Assembly (NCBI GenBank): GCA_020465985.1
Contig: JAANYP010000390.1
Location: forward strand, 1 to 64,000
Length of the DNA stretch: 64,000 nucleotides
Reading direction: 5' to 3'
Source of the DNA: Centrapalus pauciflorus
Taxonomy: Eukaryota; Streptophyta; Magnoliopsida; Asterales; Asteraceae
Within the stretch, counting starts at the first letter, position 1. Each line of letters opens with the position of its first letter. Positions 1-11,810 of the stretch are shown here, piece by piece. Below the pieces are notes generated by a model. The model was not told the origin of the DNA and searched no databases. It was given only the letters and a program-made list of their open reading frames with translations. The translations under genes were made by a program, and so were the position numbers.

Positions 1-137
1 CATAAAATGCTAAACCAATGTCAAAGTTTACAAAAATCCTAAAATCATTAATATTCAAGTTGAATTAACAAAACATCATCTAATATTCAAAGTTAAACTA
101 GCAAATCATCATCTAACTTTCAAAGTTGTTATATAAA

Positions 138-1943
138 CTACCCATCATCATTCGAGTCTTCATCATCATCATCATCGCCGGATTGTTGTGACTTTTGATT
201 TGCTTTATAGGCATTGTAGTCAAATGGAGGCGCCGGTATGGATACAAATGGTGGTACGTTGGCAACATTAGCATTAGGAATCATACTTGAGAAGTATGTA
301 GCCAAGTCTTGGTAACGTTTGCGCTCTTGTTCTTCATGATGTCTTTCCCACGATTCTTGTGCAGCTCGTATCATATCATGTATCATCTCATTTGATGGTG
401 GTATCGAAGTGGTAGCCGAGGAAGATAAACCCGACGGACGTTTGAGCTTTCGTCCCCGTCCAATGTTATGACCCCGACGCTCGCCAAACACCTTCTTGAA
501 GATTTCTTGCTCATTTAAAGATGAAGGTCCATTGGGGGGGTTTGATGATGATGATGCTTGTTGAGTTTGAATTTCCATCTCGGCAACCAACTTCTCCTAA
601 ATTTTGAAAAAATGATTAGCAAAACAAACTATCAATTCACAAATTTATTAAACTTAAACAACTTACATAATCTAATCCATTAAATCTAAATAATTACTTA
701 CATAATCAACTTTTGCTTGCTCATTTACCCACCCGTTCGTCGACTTATAGTGCATGTCATGCCAATTGTCTATTGCACTTTGGATTTTTTGCGACTCTGG
801 ATTCATCTATTATAAAAACAAAACACATGATATAATCAAAAAATCATTACATGGTCTCGATGTTCCCACTATAAATAATGTATAGAATATAACAAAGATC
901 AAGATTTACCTTCTTAAATCTTGTACTAACATAAGATCGAGATCCGTGATAACTAACATATGGAAGTTTGGCTCGATTTTCAGAATTTTTCTTTGAACGC
1001 TTCTGCCATTGTGGATTTAGGAAAACGTCATCTATTAATTGGTTCCACCATGCAAGTCTCAAGTGTGGAGGTGGATTTCTTTTAGCATTATTCACATCTT
1101 CTACACCTCCATGTTCATTAAAATGTTCGTGCAATCTACATTTTGCACTCGAATACCGATTCGCACAATATCGGTTGAGGCCGTTATTTATGGAAGACCA
1201 ATCATGTGCATTGCGACTAATGTCAAAAAATGACTACAAGACAAAAGATAAAAGTGTCAAAGTAATGTCTATGAAAGAACTAAGCTGTCAAAAATTAATC
1301 ATTTTACTTATCATAAATAAGTCTAAAGTGGTGAAAGGAAGGTTCATGTATAACCTATATATCTCCAACACCACAAATATAAGTACTATGGGAAGCAATA
1401 TATAATTTCCAATATCAATTGTATGATGGTTCAAGCAGAAGTGGAGGTTCAACCAGTTAATTCCCAGTTTCATTAATTTAATAACGTAAGTTATATTCAA
1501 TAATTTTAGTATGTAATACCTCAACTCGTGGGAGTATCTGTGACTTGTCGTCGTCAGGAACATCCTCCCAAGTCATATAGTATGGAGGGATAAGAGAGCG
1601 TATTAAGCTCCCAATCAAACTGTTCAGCATCCTCCCATTATCTCCAATAGGACTGTAAGTGTTTTCATGAGATCTGTCAAACATTACTGGTAAAGGTCTT
1701 TGACCATTGGCTTTCCAAGCTGCCTCTAAATTTTTTCCTTTCGATGGACCTCGCTTGTTTTTTGGTTTTGCTAATTAAAACAGAAATTAGAATGTGGAAA
1801 CATATTAAGAATATAAAAACATGAAACTGAAATAGTAACTTACATATTTCGCACGAAGTAGGTATTCTACCCAAACGGCGATTAGGAGGATCACCACCAC
1901 CACCACAACCTCCACCATGTCCACGAGCCACGTCGGCACACAT
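138..1943 (-). CDS. TNP1-like CACTA transposase accessory gene (Ptta/En/Spm family), five exons
   Basis: I read five exons on the minus strand: 1943-1844, 1770-1520, 1233-910, 806-702 and 596-138. All four introns begin GT and end AG, three with strong GTAAGT- or GTAAAT-type donors, and the reading frame is kept throughout, giving about 412 residues. Exon 1 is Gly-rich. Exon 2 holds the PPYYMTWEDVPDDDK motif and exon 3 the WQKRSKKNSENRAKLP motif, both characteristic of the plant Ptta/En/Spm (Transposase_24-type) family. The C-terminus is acidic (DDDDDEDSNDDG). By analogy with TnpA/TNP1 proteins it probably binds subterminal repeats of the element (family knowledge). It lies downstream of the TNP2 gene on the same strand. 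No internal stop or frameshift is seen. Confidence 0.85.
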
Positions 1944-4201
1944 GGCTTCACAATATTAAACTGAAATTACTATGTTGCCGTCAAAATTCTGCATCGATTC
2001 CTATAGCCTGTTGGAAACACAGTCAGGGTTCCATCAAGAAAATACAAAAGTTGGATTTTGGAAGTCCAGGTAATTCATTTTTCTTTCACATATATTTTGA
2101 TAATTCGATTTCAAACAACCACCCTTTCCTTAATTATCATAACGTAATACAATTACAACCTAACAACAACTAATGTCATATCAACATTATATATTCCACA
2201 TTATGATACAAATATTTGTGTGTAATTCACAACATTTAACCGGGGGATTTCAGAGTTTTAACCCAAGAGTGGCCTTTGTCTATATCGAAATGAACCCAAT
2301 AACTTCGGTAACATCTTCTGCGATTCCAACGTTGGATTCCATGTTTCCTTGATGTTACTGAATGATGGTTACATGAAAAATGGTTAGCATATGAAGATTT
2401 AAGAGAACTTATCCAAAAATAGTTATCTTCTTTGACCTTTTAAAGTCAAACCTAGTACTTTTGTACTTGAAACTATTACAATTTAATGTGAATTCAATAC
2501 TAGCATCGTTTAACAAGTTGATTCTTTAAGGTTTTGCATTTGCCAAATTCTTTATGCAAAAACTTAAATCATAAAAACACTCCATCAAATTTAGATCTAA
2601 AAGTTAACTTCTTTGAAAATAATAGTCAAACTGTACCTCTTCAATGTGTTGACCACACAGAAACAGAGAAATAGAAGTTTTCAGTTTTCATATTCATTCC
2701 AGTTAGTAATTTCATCAGATCAAAAGTACCATGAAACCTATAACCTAAGAGCATGTTTATTAAAAGCACAAAACCAAAAATAACCAAGATCAGTAGAGCA
2801 TGTTTATTAAAAGATCAGTAGCTACAGCAACTAAAAGAAGATCAACTAGCATACAAAAATAACCAAGATCTGTTATAGAGCAAAGCAAAAAAATTCAATT
2901 TTGCTATCTTACCCAGTTCAGAAAAATACAGGGGACATGAGTCCCAACTCCCAATCAAGAGAAGAACTACCATGAGCAACCTCCAAATTCATAATTTAGA
3001 ATTAGAAAAGGAGATGACTAAATTAAATTATAAATAAGCACTCACACATCAAATGATTGGCAGCAAGCATCAATAATAAATGTAAAAGCATAAATTGGCT
3101 TCAAAAAACAAGGAGGTTGAAAGCAGCATAAAAGAAGAACTCTTTCCCTTTTACAGAGATAAAAAATTATAAAGGTTCAAGATAAAATATTTGAAACAAA
3201 AGAAAACTAACTGAATGAAAAAGGGAGAAAATATGGAATATATCAACCTTGGAATAGCCAACTGTAGATGTACGAGATGTCCAGATGAAAATAAACTTAA
3301 ATAGTTGTTTGGTCTTTTGAGGATCTGCTGCTGATATTTGTCCCAGATTGTATGGGATGGCCCAGATTGTTCCCAAATCAAATGAAGCGATAGATCATCA
3401 CTGAAGCATAATCATATACCACAAATCAGTTCAAATGGGTCGAATTAAAATGTTCAAGTTCCACCTATGTCTATAGATCTTCAAGAGGATTTTCGAGCAA
3501 ATGAACCCTTCAGATTCTGTTTTAGAATACATGGTCAATTGCTATTTTTTATTTCAAAGGTGCAGAAGACTAGTAATAATTTTTTTTTTCTTCCACATAA
3601 AACACTACCGGTTCATGTGCATACTATCAAATTATGTGGGTCCATCCCTGCATCAAGTAGGATACATGATTGTATGTTTTAGTACTGGATTAAATCAGTC
3701 TTTATTCATGGATGTTCATTTAGAGTTCTAGTAAAAGAACTCTTCTAAGAGCAGCATTTAATCTCCGGCTAACATAGAAAGATATGAGAAATTATGAGAT
3801 GAAAATAGAGTCTCTTTGCAGCTTGCAAAATTTAACAAGCAACATCATAAGTATACAAAATTTAATCTCCGGCTTTGAAGTTTTCCTGTCCTACCAACAT
3901 TGACAACTCATGAAACTGATTATACAATACATAACATAGCTTAAAATCTTATATGTATAGAGAAAAACCACATTCATCAACATTCAGAAAAGATTCAAAG
4001 AAACAGGTTAAATTTGAGTTCCACAGACAAAGGGACCACTTTTAAAATCTTTTATGTATAGAGATATTCGATAATTATTTTTCTTTAAAATAACGAATGG
4101 AAGAAATCATCATATATCATATATCATCCAGACCGTCACTAGAACAATATTGGAACGATGGAACTAAAACAATGTACATTTCAACAATGCCCAACAATAT
4201 A
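1944..4201. other. Spacer between the two CACTA1 transposase genes
   Basis: No convincing coding region on either strand. A 24-bp segment beginning GACCGTCACTAGAAC occurs at 4131-4154 and again at 4210-4233, so the end of the TNP2 coding region is duplicated about 79 bp downstream of itself. Two copies of a phrase around AAAATCTTTTATGTATAGAG/AAAATCTTATATGTATAGAG lie near 3945 and 4045. Otherwise AT-rich and featureless to me. Confidence 0.5.
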
Positions 4202-7200
4202 TCAATCGGGACCGTCACTAGAACAATATTGGAATTCATGGTCATCATCGACATCATCCAGATCGTCAACTAATTCATCTTCATCTAAATCAACTTCTTC
4301 ATCTTCATCAATAATGATATTATCATCGTCCAAAATAGGAGCAGTAGCGGGGATATCATCAAGTGAACTGGCTTGGCTAACTCTTTCTGAATTCACATCA
4401 GGCAATTGGCCTAAATCCACACTTAACACAAGATTAGAGGAGTTGTTGTTGTGTACTACATCTATCTCGTTAACATCGGTGATAGTTGGAAGATCCCAAA
4501 TTTTTCGATGATTAACATCCTCCACAACCCTCCAATGACGGTTTTGAGAATGATCTTCAATGTAGAACACTTGTTTTGCTTGTGTAGCAAGAATGAACTG
4601 GTCGTTTCTAAAAGCCTCGGAGCTCACGTTGATGCTAGTGATATTATTTTTAGTAACACATCGCCCCTGTCTTCGGTTGGTGTTAAACCACTTACATCGA
4701 AACAGGACAACCGAATTTCCATGTAAATAGCGCAACTCTACAATATCCTCCAATTGACCATAAAATGTAGAACCATCTTCTCCTGGAACTGAAATGCCAC
4801 TATTTTGAGTGGTGCGCATAGTATCACGAGAGTGAGTCATAAAGCGCACACCATTGACTATACAAGAGGTGTAATAGTTTGCGCTAATATGTGAACCATA
4901 TGCCAAAGCCTGTAATTCATCGGTACACTCGGGAGACCCAACTAGTCTCAAACGATACATCTAGAGAAAAATAAATGTAATAAGTTCTAAGTAATATTCT
5001 TTTATCAAGAAAATTACTATGAGTAAAACATGTTTACCTTCGAATAAAACCATGAAGCAAAGTCGTTTTGGAGATTTCCTTCAGGCTTTTCGGAGGTAAA
5101 TTGGCTGCATTATTATAATAAGCTTTAGAATAATATAATTCTATTTAAGAAAAGTTTGTAATTAGAGATACTTACTTCATGTAAACTTGAATTTCAGGGC
5201 AGTTGTTGAGTACATACCAGTCAAGTACTTTTCGAACCCTCTCTTCAAGAAATACAACTTCGTTCTTACTTGTTAGACGACATTGTGATCGAAACACGGA
5301 TAATTGCCTTTCTGGTATGACAATGTCCTCATTTCTATCAGGACGATTGAACTTTGTTTGTACACCTTGAAGATACATAGAACAAAAAGTCAAAGCTTCA
5401 TCTGCAACGTAACCCTCTGCTATAGAACCCTCAGGCCTAGCTTTATTTCTAACATAATTTTTCAGTTTCTTCATATATCTTTCAAAAGGATACATCCATC
5501 TGAAATAAACAGGTCCTCCAAGAATAGCTTCTTCTGGCAAATGAAGCACCAAGTGAATCATTATGTCAAAAAAGGCCGGAGGAAATATCATCTCTAATTT
5601 GCACAAGATGTTAATCAACTCCTTTTCAGCTTTCATCATATCTTCTACCACCAATGTTCGTGCACAAATTTGTTTAAAAAATGTGCAAAGTTCACATATG
5701 GTGTTTGCAATATCCTTCTCTAAGTATCCTCGAACCCCTATTGGTAGCAACCGTTGCATAAGAATGTGACAATCATGAGATTTCAACCCTGTTATGTTAG
5801 TGTCATTCTCACTCACTTTCTTCCTAAAATTTGACCCAAAGCCATCTGGTAGTTTCACTCCTTTAATGAACTGACAGAAACGTCGTCTATCTTCTGCAGT
5901 GAATGAATACTTCGGATGCGGTTTGATCGTCTTATTGTTTATCTCTTGAAGCCAATATTCTTTTCGAATATTCAAATCTCTTAAGTCTTTTCTTGCATTT
6001 TGTGTGTCTTTGGATTTATCATTCATCAACAATGTATTCAACAAACTCTCACAAACATTCTTCTCTACATGCATGACATCTAAATTATGTTTTAGTTGAA
6101 GAGAAGACCAATACTCAAGCTCGTAGAAAATACTCCGTTTGAACCAATTCAACTCTTTTGGATCACGGGTTATTTTCACACCCCCGACACGTGGATGTTT
6201 TCCTGGCTTACAGATAGGTACATGAGCTAGTTGTCGTAATATAGTTGTGGTGTCGAATCGTTTAGGAGGTTTTCTTCTCTCACATTTACCATCAAAGAAA
6301 AGACTCGACCTCCAAGGATGCCTAGTGGATAACCATCTTCTGTGACCAACATAAGCTGTCTTCCCATTAACACGACGTGAAGAAGTATCTTCATTACAAG
6401 TAGGACATGCTTTATATCCCTGACCGCTCCAACCAGACAAACTACTACGAGCAGGAAAATCGTTGATAGTCCACAATAGTGCGGCACGCATTAAGAAGGA
6501 AGTGCTTGTTGAGGCGTCTCTTGTTTGAACTCCATCCCACAATGTCTTTAGTTCATCCACCAAAGGCCGCAAGAATATATCCATATCCTTCCCAGGTGAC
6601 TTAGGACCTGGAATTAACAATGTCAGCATTAAAGAAGATTCTTTCATACATACCCATGGAGGCGTATTGTATGTTGTCAGTATGACTGGCCACATGCTGT
6701 AAGGGTGAGTCAAACTACCATATGGATTAAAACCATCGGCAGCTAAACCCAATCGAACATTTCTAGGTTCTTGAGCAAATAGTGGATACTTTGTATCAAA
6801 CTCTTTCCAGGCTGCCCCATCGACCGGGTGGCGCATCATACCCTCTTCTGATCGTCCACTACTATGCCAAGTCATCTCTTTTGCAATGTGTCTAGAACTG
6901 TACATACATTTTAGCCTCGAGGTCAAAGGAAAGTAGCGTAACACTTTATGAGGAACTTTTTTCCTTGTTGTCATATCATCAAACCATCTACTATCACCAC
7001 AAACTGGACAATTATCCTTCGTCTCATTCTCCTTCCAAAACAAACAGCAATCATTTTTGCAAACATGGATTGACTGGTACCCTAACCCTATCTTTCTCAT
7101 TTTCTTTTTGGCTTCATAATATGTAGCTGGAATCTTATTATCTTTCGGGAATGCAAACTTCAAAAACTCTAAGAGTTGATCAAATGAACTATTGGTCCAT

Positions 7201-7691
7201 TTATTCATGACCTTCAAGTGCAACAGTTTTGCTAAGCAGTTTAAGGAAGACAACCAACTACAGCCAGGGTACAACTCAGTTTCAATCTCCTCAAATAACT
7301 CAGCAAATTCTTGATCTACAACACTACCCCGTGAATCTGAATTTCTTCCTTCATCTATTCCTGCTTCTCTTGTATTTTGCTCTCCAATAAGATCATTAAG
7401 GACATCTATCATCTCATCTCTTGCTGGAGCTACCTCTTCTACAACTGGAGGGTCTAATTCACCATGAAAAATCCATCGTTGATATGACTGTTGAAACCCT
7501 TTGCTATATATGTGAGCATGTACTGTATCTAGTGTGTGACACGACATATTTAGACAACCCATACAGGGACATCTAAGTAGCCCATCACCGTCAACATGTT
7601 CCTTTGCAATCTCCATAAAGTTATTAAGCCCATCCCAAAACTCATCAGAGTTACGATTCTTCAATCTAGTCCAACTTTTATCAATTGTCAT
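4202..7691 (-). CDS. TNP2-like CACTA transposase, three exons
   Basis: Exon 1 runs 7691-5176, exon 2 5104-5038 and exon 3 4960-4202. Donors are GTAAGTATC and GTAAACATG; acceptors are ATGCAG and CTCTAG; frame is kept, giving about 1,113 residues. Visible domains in order: N-terminal transposase-associated domain (about residues 4-78, with CPCMGCLNM); Transposase_21 core (about 310-450, with GLAADGFNPYG, WTINDFPAR and a CPTC knuckle); DUF4218-type segment (about 690-790, with YFRWMYPFERYMKKLKNYV); and, in exon 3, a DUF4216-type domain (NGVRF, FRCKWF). The C-terminus is strongly acidic. TNP2 proteins are the catalytic transposases that cut CACTA termini (family knowledge). I see no stop or frameshift, so the gene may be functional. 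The start is the first Met, followed by the conserved DKSW. Confidence 0.9.
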
Positions 7692-10130
7692 AACTGTTTT
7701 ATGTATTAAATATTAGATCGTGTATATATTTAAAGTTCTATGCATAAACAAAACGAAGACGATGATGAAATGATGATAGATTTACCTTGTTATGTAATAA
7801 CCTGAACTTAAATTGTCGGTATTAGCCAATGTAATGCAATTTTAATTACAAATCAGTGCTATAATTTTGTTAAAGTTAATAAACAAAATTATTATTATGT
7901 TATAAGTACTATGATATTGATTAGTGATTCAATTAAGTTGAAATAAAAGAAAAGCTAACTTAAGGGATCAAATATGTCAAATTATCAAACTTAAGCAAAT
8001 ACAACCCCTAAAACTTGATGTCTGCTCATTTATTCAACACAAGGAAATTAGAAATCTCACTCCAAAACTAAAGCATACGGTCAAGAGTTTTCATCAAATC
8101 CTTCAACTAAATTTAAGGATTCAAGCTAAGAATCAACAAACAATCATCAAGCAACAATTTTATATCAATTTAAAGAATTAATTCCAAGTTTCATGCAAAA
8201 ACTCAGCAACTTAATATGTCCAGAAGGTTGGAAAAATATGTCCCTGTTCTTGATTCTTTGATACCGTAACTTGGCCAAAGGAGGCACATAGCCTTCGGCT
8301 TTGGACATGGTTTGAATTATGAATGTTATTTGATCATTTAAGCCTTTAATTCGCCATTTATCCTATCTAATCACTGCATATGTCAATCAGAAAAACAGAG
8401 TTTGTTTGTGTGTTGCTGAGTCTCGGACTGTTACTGTTCTTTGTTCAGTAACTCAGTAGCCTTAATGTATGTATATATATACCAAATATTAATGCGTGTC
8501 TATTAAATCTATTCTTTTATAAAACGAAAAACCTTAAAGAAAAAGGGTTAGAAGCATGAATGATTGATTCTCCTACAAAGATGCTTAAAGAATGGTTTGT
8601 CCTGTTCTTAATTGAAAGAATCAAAGCTATCACTGCCACATGACAAAAGTTCTTAATTAATCTTTTGACTTTCTGTACTGTTTTTCTATTTTTATTTTTG
8701 AAAAAGTGTGGTGAAAATTAAATTATTCTCTTTGTTTTGTAAATTTTTAAAAATAAATTAATGTTCTTGTGTGTGTGTGTGTTTTATTTTCTGATTTTTC
8801 TCGTGGTGATATCAACTTCCCATGTCCTGAAGATATCTCATTTCAGTTCTTTTATGCACATGTAATATATGCGGTAATCTGGATGTGCTTTATATTTATT
8901 CTTGTCTCGACTTCACCTAGAAATATTCCTGGTGGATTTTAATTTGGGCTACATACATATTCATTTAATTTGCATTGTTATTTCATAATTGGTGATTGTT
9001 TGTGTAGTGCCACAAGTACTTGATTGTTGTAACATGGTTCTGAACTTAATTTTGTTTTCAATTATGGTTGAGTTCAGGCCCATTCCTCCTTCACAAGCTG
9101 TTATGGCCGTGAGTAAATAGGTGAGAAATTCATGTTCTTATTTCATTAATAAAAGTGTTATGAATAATATGTTAAGTATCATCATCACATAAGTGGCACT
9201 TATCAAGGCAAAAGAACAGCAGCCTTCTGCTTACATATTATAAAAATACTAGGCTACATGTGCTAAAATTCTTCTACGATAAATTAATAAACATACCTTA
9301 CCGATTAGGAGATCGATTGCTGGTTGCTTTTGAATTGAATGTCTAGATGACGTTCCCAATACGTAAATAGCCTAAACAACCTTCGAGATTCACAGAGGGG
9401 AAATCAAAAGAAACCTGATGGCAATCAATATTAAAAGGATAATTTAGAAATCAACAACAATGGAAACCAATTTAGGATCAGAAGCAAGAAATGTCGACTC
9501 TAGTCAACAACAATGGAAACCGGTTATGAATAAATGCCTCATCAAAAGAAGCATGTATGTATATATCGGCTAAATAAAACTATATATATATCATACCTTC
9601 GCTGGAATAAGAGAGAAATCGAGTGCAGTCTTTGCCGGAATAACCCATTGATAAGGTACAGTATCGATCGATTATGGATTATGCTGTGTATCGATTGCAG
9701 TCTGTTGCTTGCGTCGATGAGAGATACATTGAGAGTATCGATCGATTATGTTGTGTATCGATTGACAAAGAGGTCGAGAAGAGCCGTTGAGAGAGCGCCG
9801 GTCGGAGTTGAAAGAGAGTGACGGTGAGAAGAAGTTTCAAATTCGCAGGTCTGTGGGGTGCAGGTGTGGGATACCAAAAGGTTTGACAAAATCTTCCTTT
9901 TAGTAAAAAATAATATTTAAAAAATATAATTATTATCTAATCAGATATTTATGTAGTTTTAGGGAGGACAATTTCTTTCTGAAAATTTTTAATAAAACCC
10001 TAAAACACTTAATTTTTTTTTTTTACTTTTAAAGATGACTTGTGGTCCCTAAAGGGTTAAAATAATTTCGCGCGGTGGAGGGAAATCTCCCGCTTACCTT
10101 TTAGACACCAATCACTCTCCCTAAACCTTA
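7692..10130. other. CACTA1 5' non-coding region
   Basis: Upstream of the TNP2 start and up to the subterminal region I find no convincing gene. A short GT tract lies near 8769-8781. A phrase GTATCGATCGATTATG occurs near 9661 and again near 9738, each followed within 30 bp by TGTGTATCGATTG, so about 80 bp is duplicated. In CACTA elements this interval normally carries the promoter of the transposase genes (family knowledge). I cannot point to a specific TATA box with confidence. Confidence 0.4.
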
Positions 10131-10254
10131 AAATTTTATGAGTTTTCTATAAATATATTTTGGGACAACTTGTGGTCTCAAAATATACATCTTTAGACAC
10201 AACATTGTGTTGTCCCTAAAATGTTTGTCCCTAAATGTAACATTTCTTGTAGTG
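10131..10254 (-). repeat. CACTA1 terminal inverted repeat and subterminal repeats
   Basis: The last 12 bases are TTTCTTGTAGTG. The inward 120 bp carries repeated short words on both strands, including GGGACAAC, GTCCCTAAA (twice) and TTGTGGTC/TTGTGGTCTC, as expected for transposase-binding subterminal repeats of CACTA elements. The matching left end is outside the window. Confidence 0.8.
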
Positions 10255-11611
10255 AATCCGGATGTATCCGAAATTGAGGGATCCGAAACCCAAATTTTAT
10301 ATATTTGATATTACAATTAAATGAATGATTATATATATTGTTAAATATATAAATAGAGGACTTTTGAGAAATATTGAGACAAAGAATGATTTGTGAAATA
10401 AATAAGTTATCAGAATCAGATAGAATTAAAGATTTTAATGACCAAAAGATGATGAAATTCCATGATAAAGATGATAATAATGATATGAAATTGACATGAT
10501 ATTATCATGAATGATTTTGAACAGGTTCAGTATATTCTGAACAAAGATTAAAAAGACTTAAAGACTTGAAAGCGGGTCTCTGATTTGAAAAGAATTGACA
10601 GAACAGATTGACAAAGATAAAATCCTGAGATAACTCAGGTGGCAGATTCTTATATCTGTTTGACCAAGACCCAGACCAGTGAGTTATAGATATTCAGATT
10701 GAACATGCATAGATCCGGTTGAGATATATTGTTGCTGATAGATTTATTGATATTCACTTTATCAGCTGGAATGAGACCTGTGCACACCATGGATGGGTGT
10801 TGCCCAGTGGATCATGATAGCTATTTGATTATCTTTTCATATTGCATTTAATATTGCTTCAGACTTTGCTTTATGATTCATTGCTATCATGACTTCTAAG
10901 ACATATGCTTACATCATTGATCAGACATTTGATAGATTGATTCAGCTTGACTAGCCCTTATGGTCTATTGTTCTAGACCCGGCTATTTCACCAGTTCTTA
11001 TGAACTTGGTAATGACCTCCGATGTTCCGCCATATTGACTTACTGGTAGCTAGCCCAGTATGTGGCTGATCCCCACGATTTAAGCGTGAGTGTGGCTTGA
11101 ACATCATCCGATCTTATGATACTATATCTCAATCATGAGGGCTGTAGCGGCAGCCAAGACATATCACGCTAAGACTAATGACTCCGCTTGACACGCATGT
11201 TGATATTGAAAATCTATAAACTCACTAAGCGTTGCTTACACATGTTGCTTTAATATTTTACAGGAAAAGCCAAAGGAAAATCACCTGCAGGACCTAGTAC
11301 TTAGGTCATTCAAGATTCAAGTTTTGAAGATTTTCTAGACCACTACTCAACAAATCTTACTGGTACTGATTGGAAGACAACAATTGTGGTGGTTCTGGGT
11401 AGTTTTGATGTAATGTATGATATTATGATTAGATTAGATGTTACCCTTTTATAACTTTATTTTGAAATATGTAAACTTAATCCTAATCTTGTATGTACAT
11501 GTAATTTTATTATTCCGCAATTTAATTACCCTATCTTAGTATGGTTGATATTGTATTGCTATTTGTGGGACCTAGACTCTGAGGACTGACCCGGAAGGGG
11601 TGGTCTTCACA
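10255..11611 (+). repeat. gypsy1 5' LTR, 3' portion only
   Basis: Matches 17518-18875 of the 3' LTR almost base for base and ends ...GGTGGTCTTCACA just before the primer site. The first ~1,009 bases of this LTR, including its promoter, should lie beyond the left edge of the window, on the far side of CACTA1. The acceptor-like TTTTACAG|GAAAAGCC is at 11256-11271. Confidence 0.93.
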
Positions 11612-11614
11612 GGA

Positions 11615-11626
11615 TGGTATCAGAGC
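11615..11626 (+). other. Primer binding site, initiator tRNA-Met
   Basis: TGGTATCAGAGC, complementary to the 3' end of plant initiator tRNA-Met, three bases after the end of the 5' LTR. Confidence 0.92.
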
Positions 11627-11810
11627 CATAGTTTGAGTGAATCAAGTATTACGTGAGTATACTTGGTCTCAAACTGAAGCAATACATATGTATCAATCAT
11701 TTAGGTGGTTTGAACTGAGATAGGATGTACAGACTGTTAGGATGGGAAAAAGGGTACATAGATCTAAGTCTATAAACTGATAGTTAATTGATTTTAATTT
11801 TCAGTAGAAG

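Larger units (their letters stand above)
1..10254 (-). mobile_element. CACTA (En/Spm) DNA transposon, CACTA1, left end outside window
   Basis: The right terminus reads TTTCTTGTAGTG, the inverse of the CACTACAAGAAA terminus typical of plant CACTA transposons. It is followed by AAT. The interrupted sequence is an LTR that is present uninterrupted around 17518, where AAT occurs once at the equivalent point, so a 3-bp target duplication fits. Two transposase genes lie on the minus strand in the usual arrangement: TNP2-like (4202-7691) and TNP1-like (138-1943). The left terminus lies before base 1, so the element exceeds 10.2 kb. Both genes look unbroken once introns are allowed for, so this may be an autonomous copy (inference). 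Confidence 0.9.

Noticed and set aside
968..1405. Plus-strand ORF across the TNP1 gene
   Set aside because: Antisense shadow of the minus-strand TNP1 exon 3 and its intron.
9534..9821. 95-residue plus-strand ORF
   Set aside because: No domain, lies in CACTA1 subterminal DNA and includes the duplicated ATCGATCGATT text.
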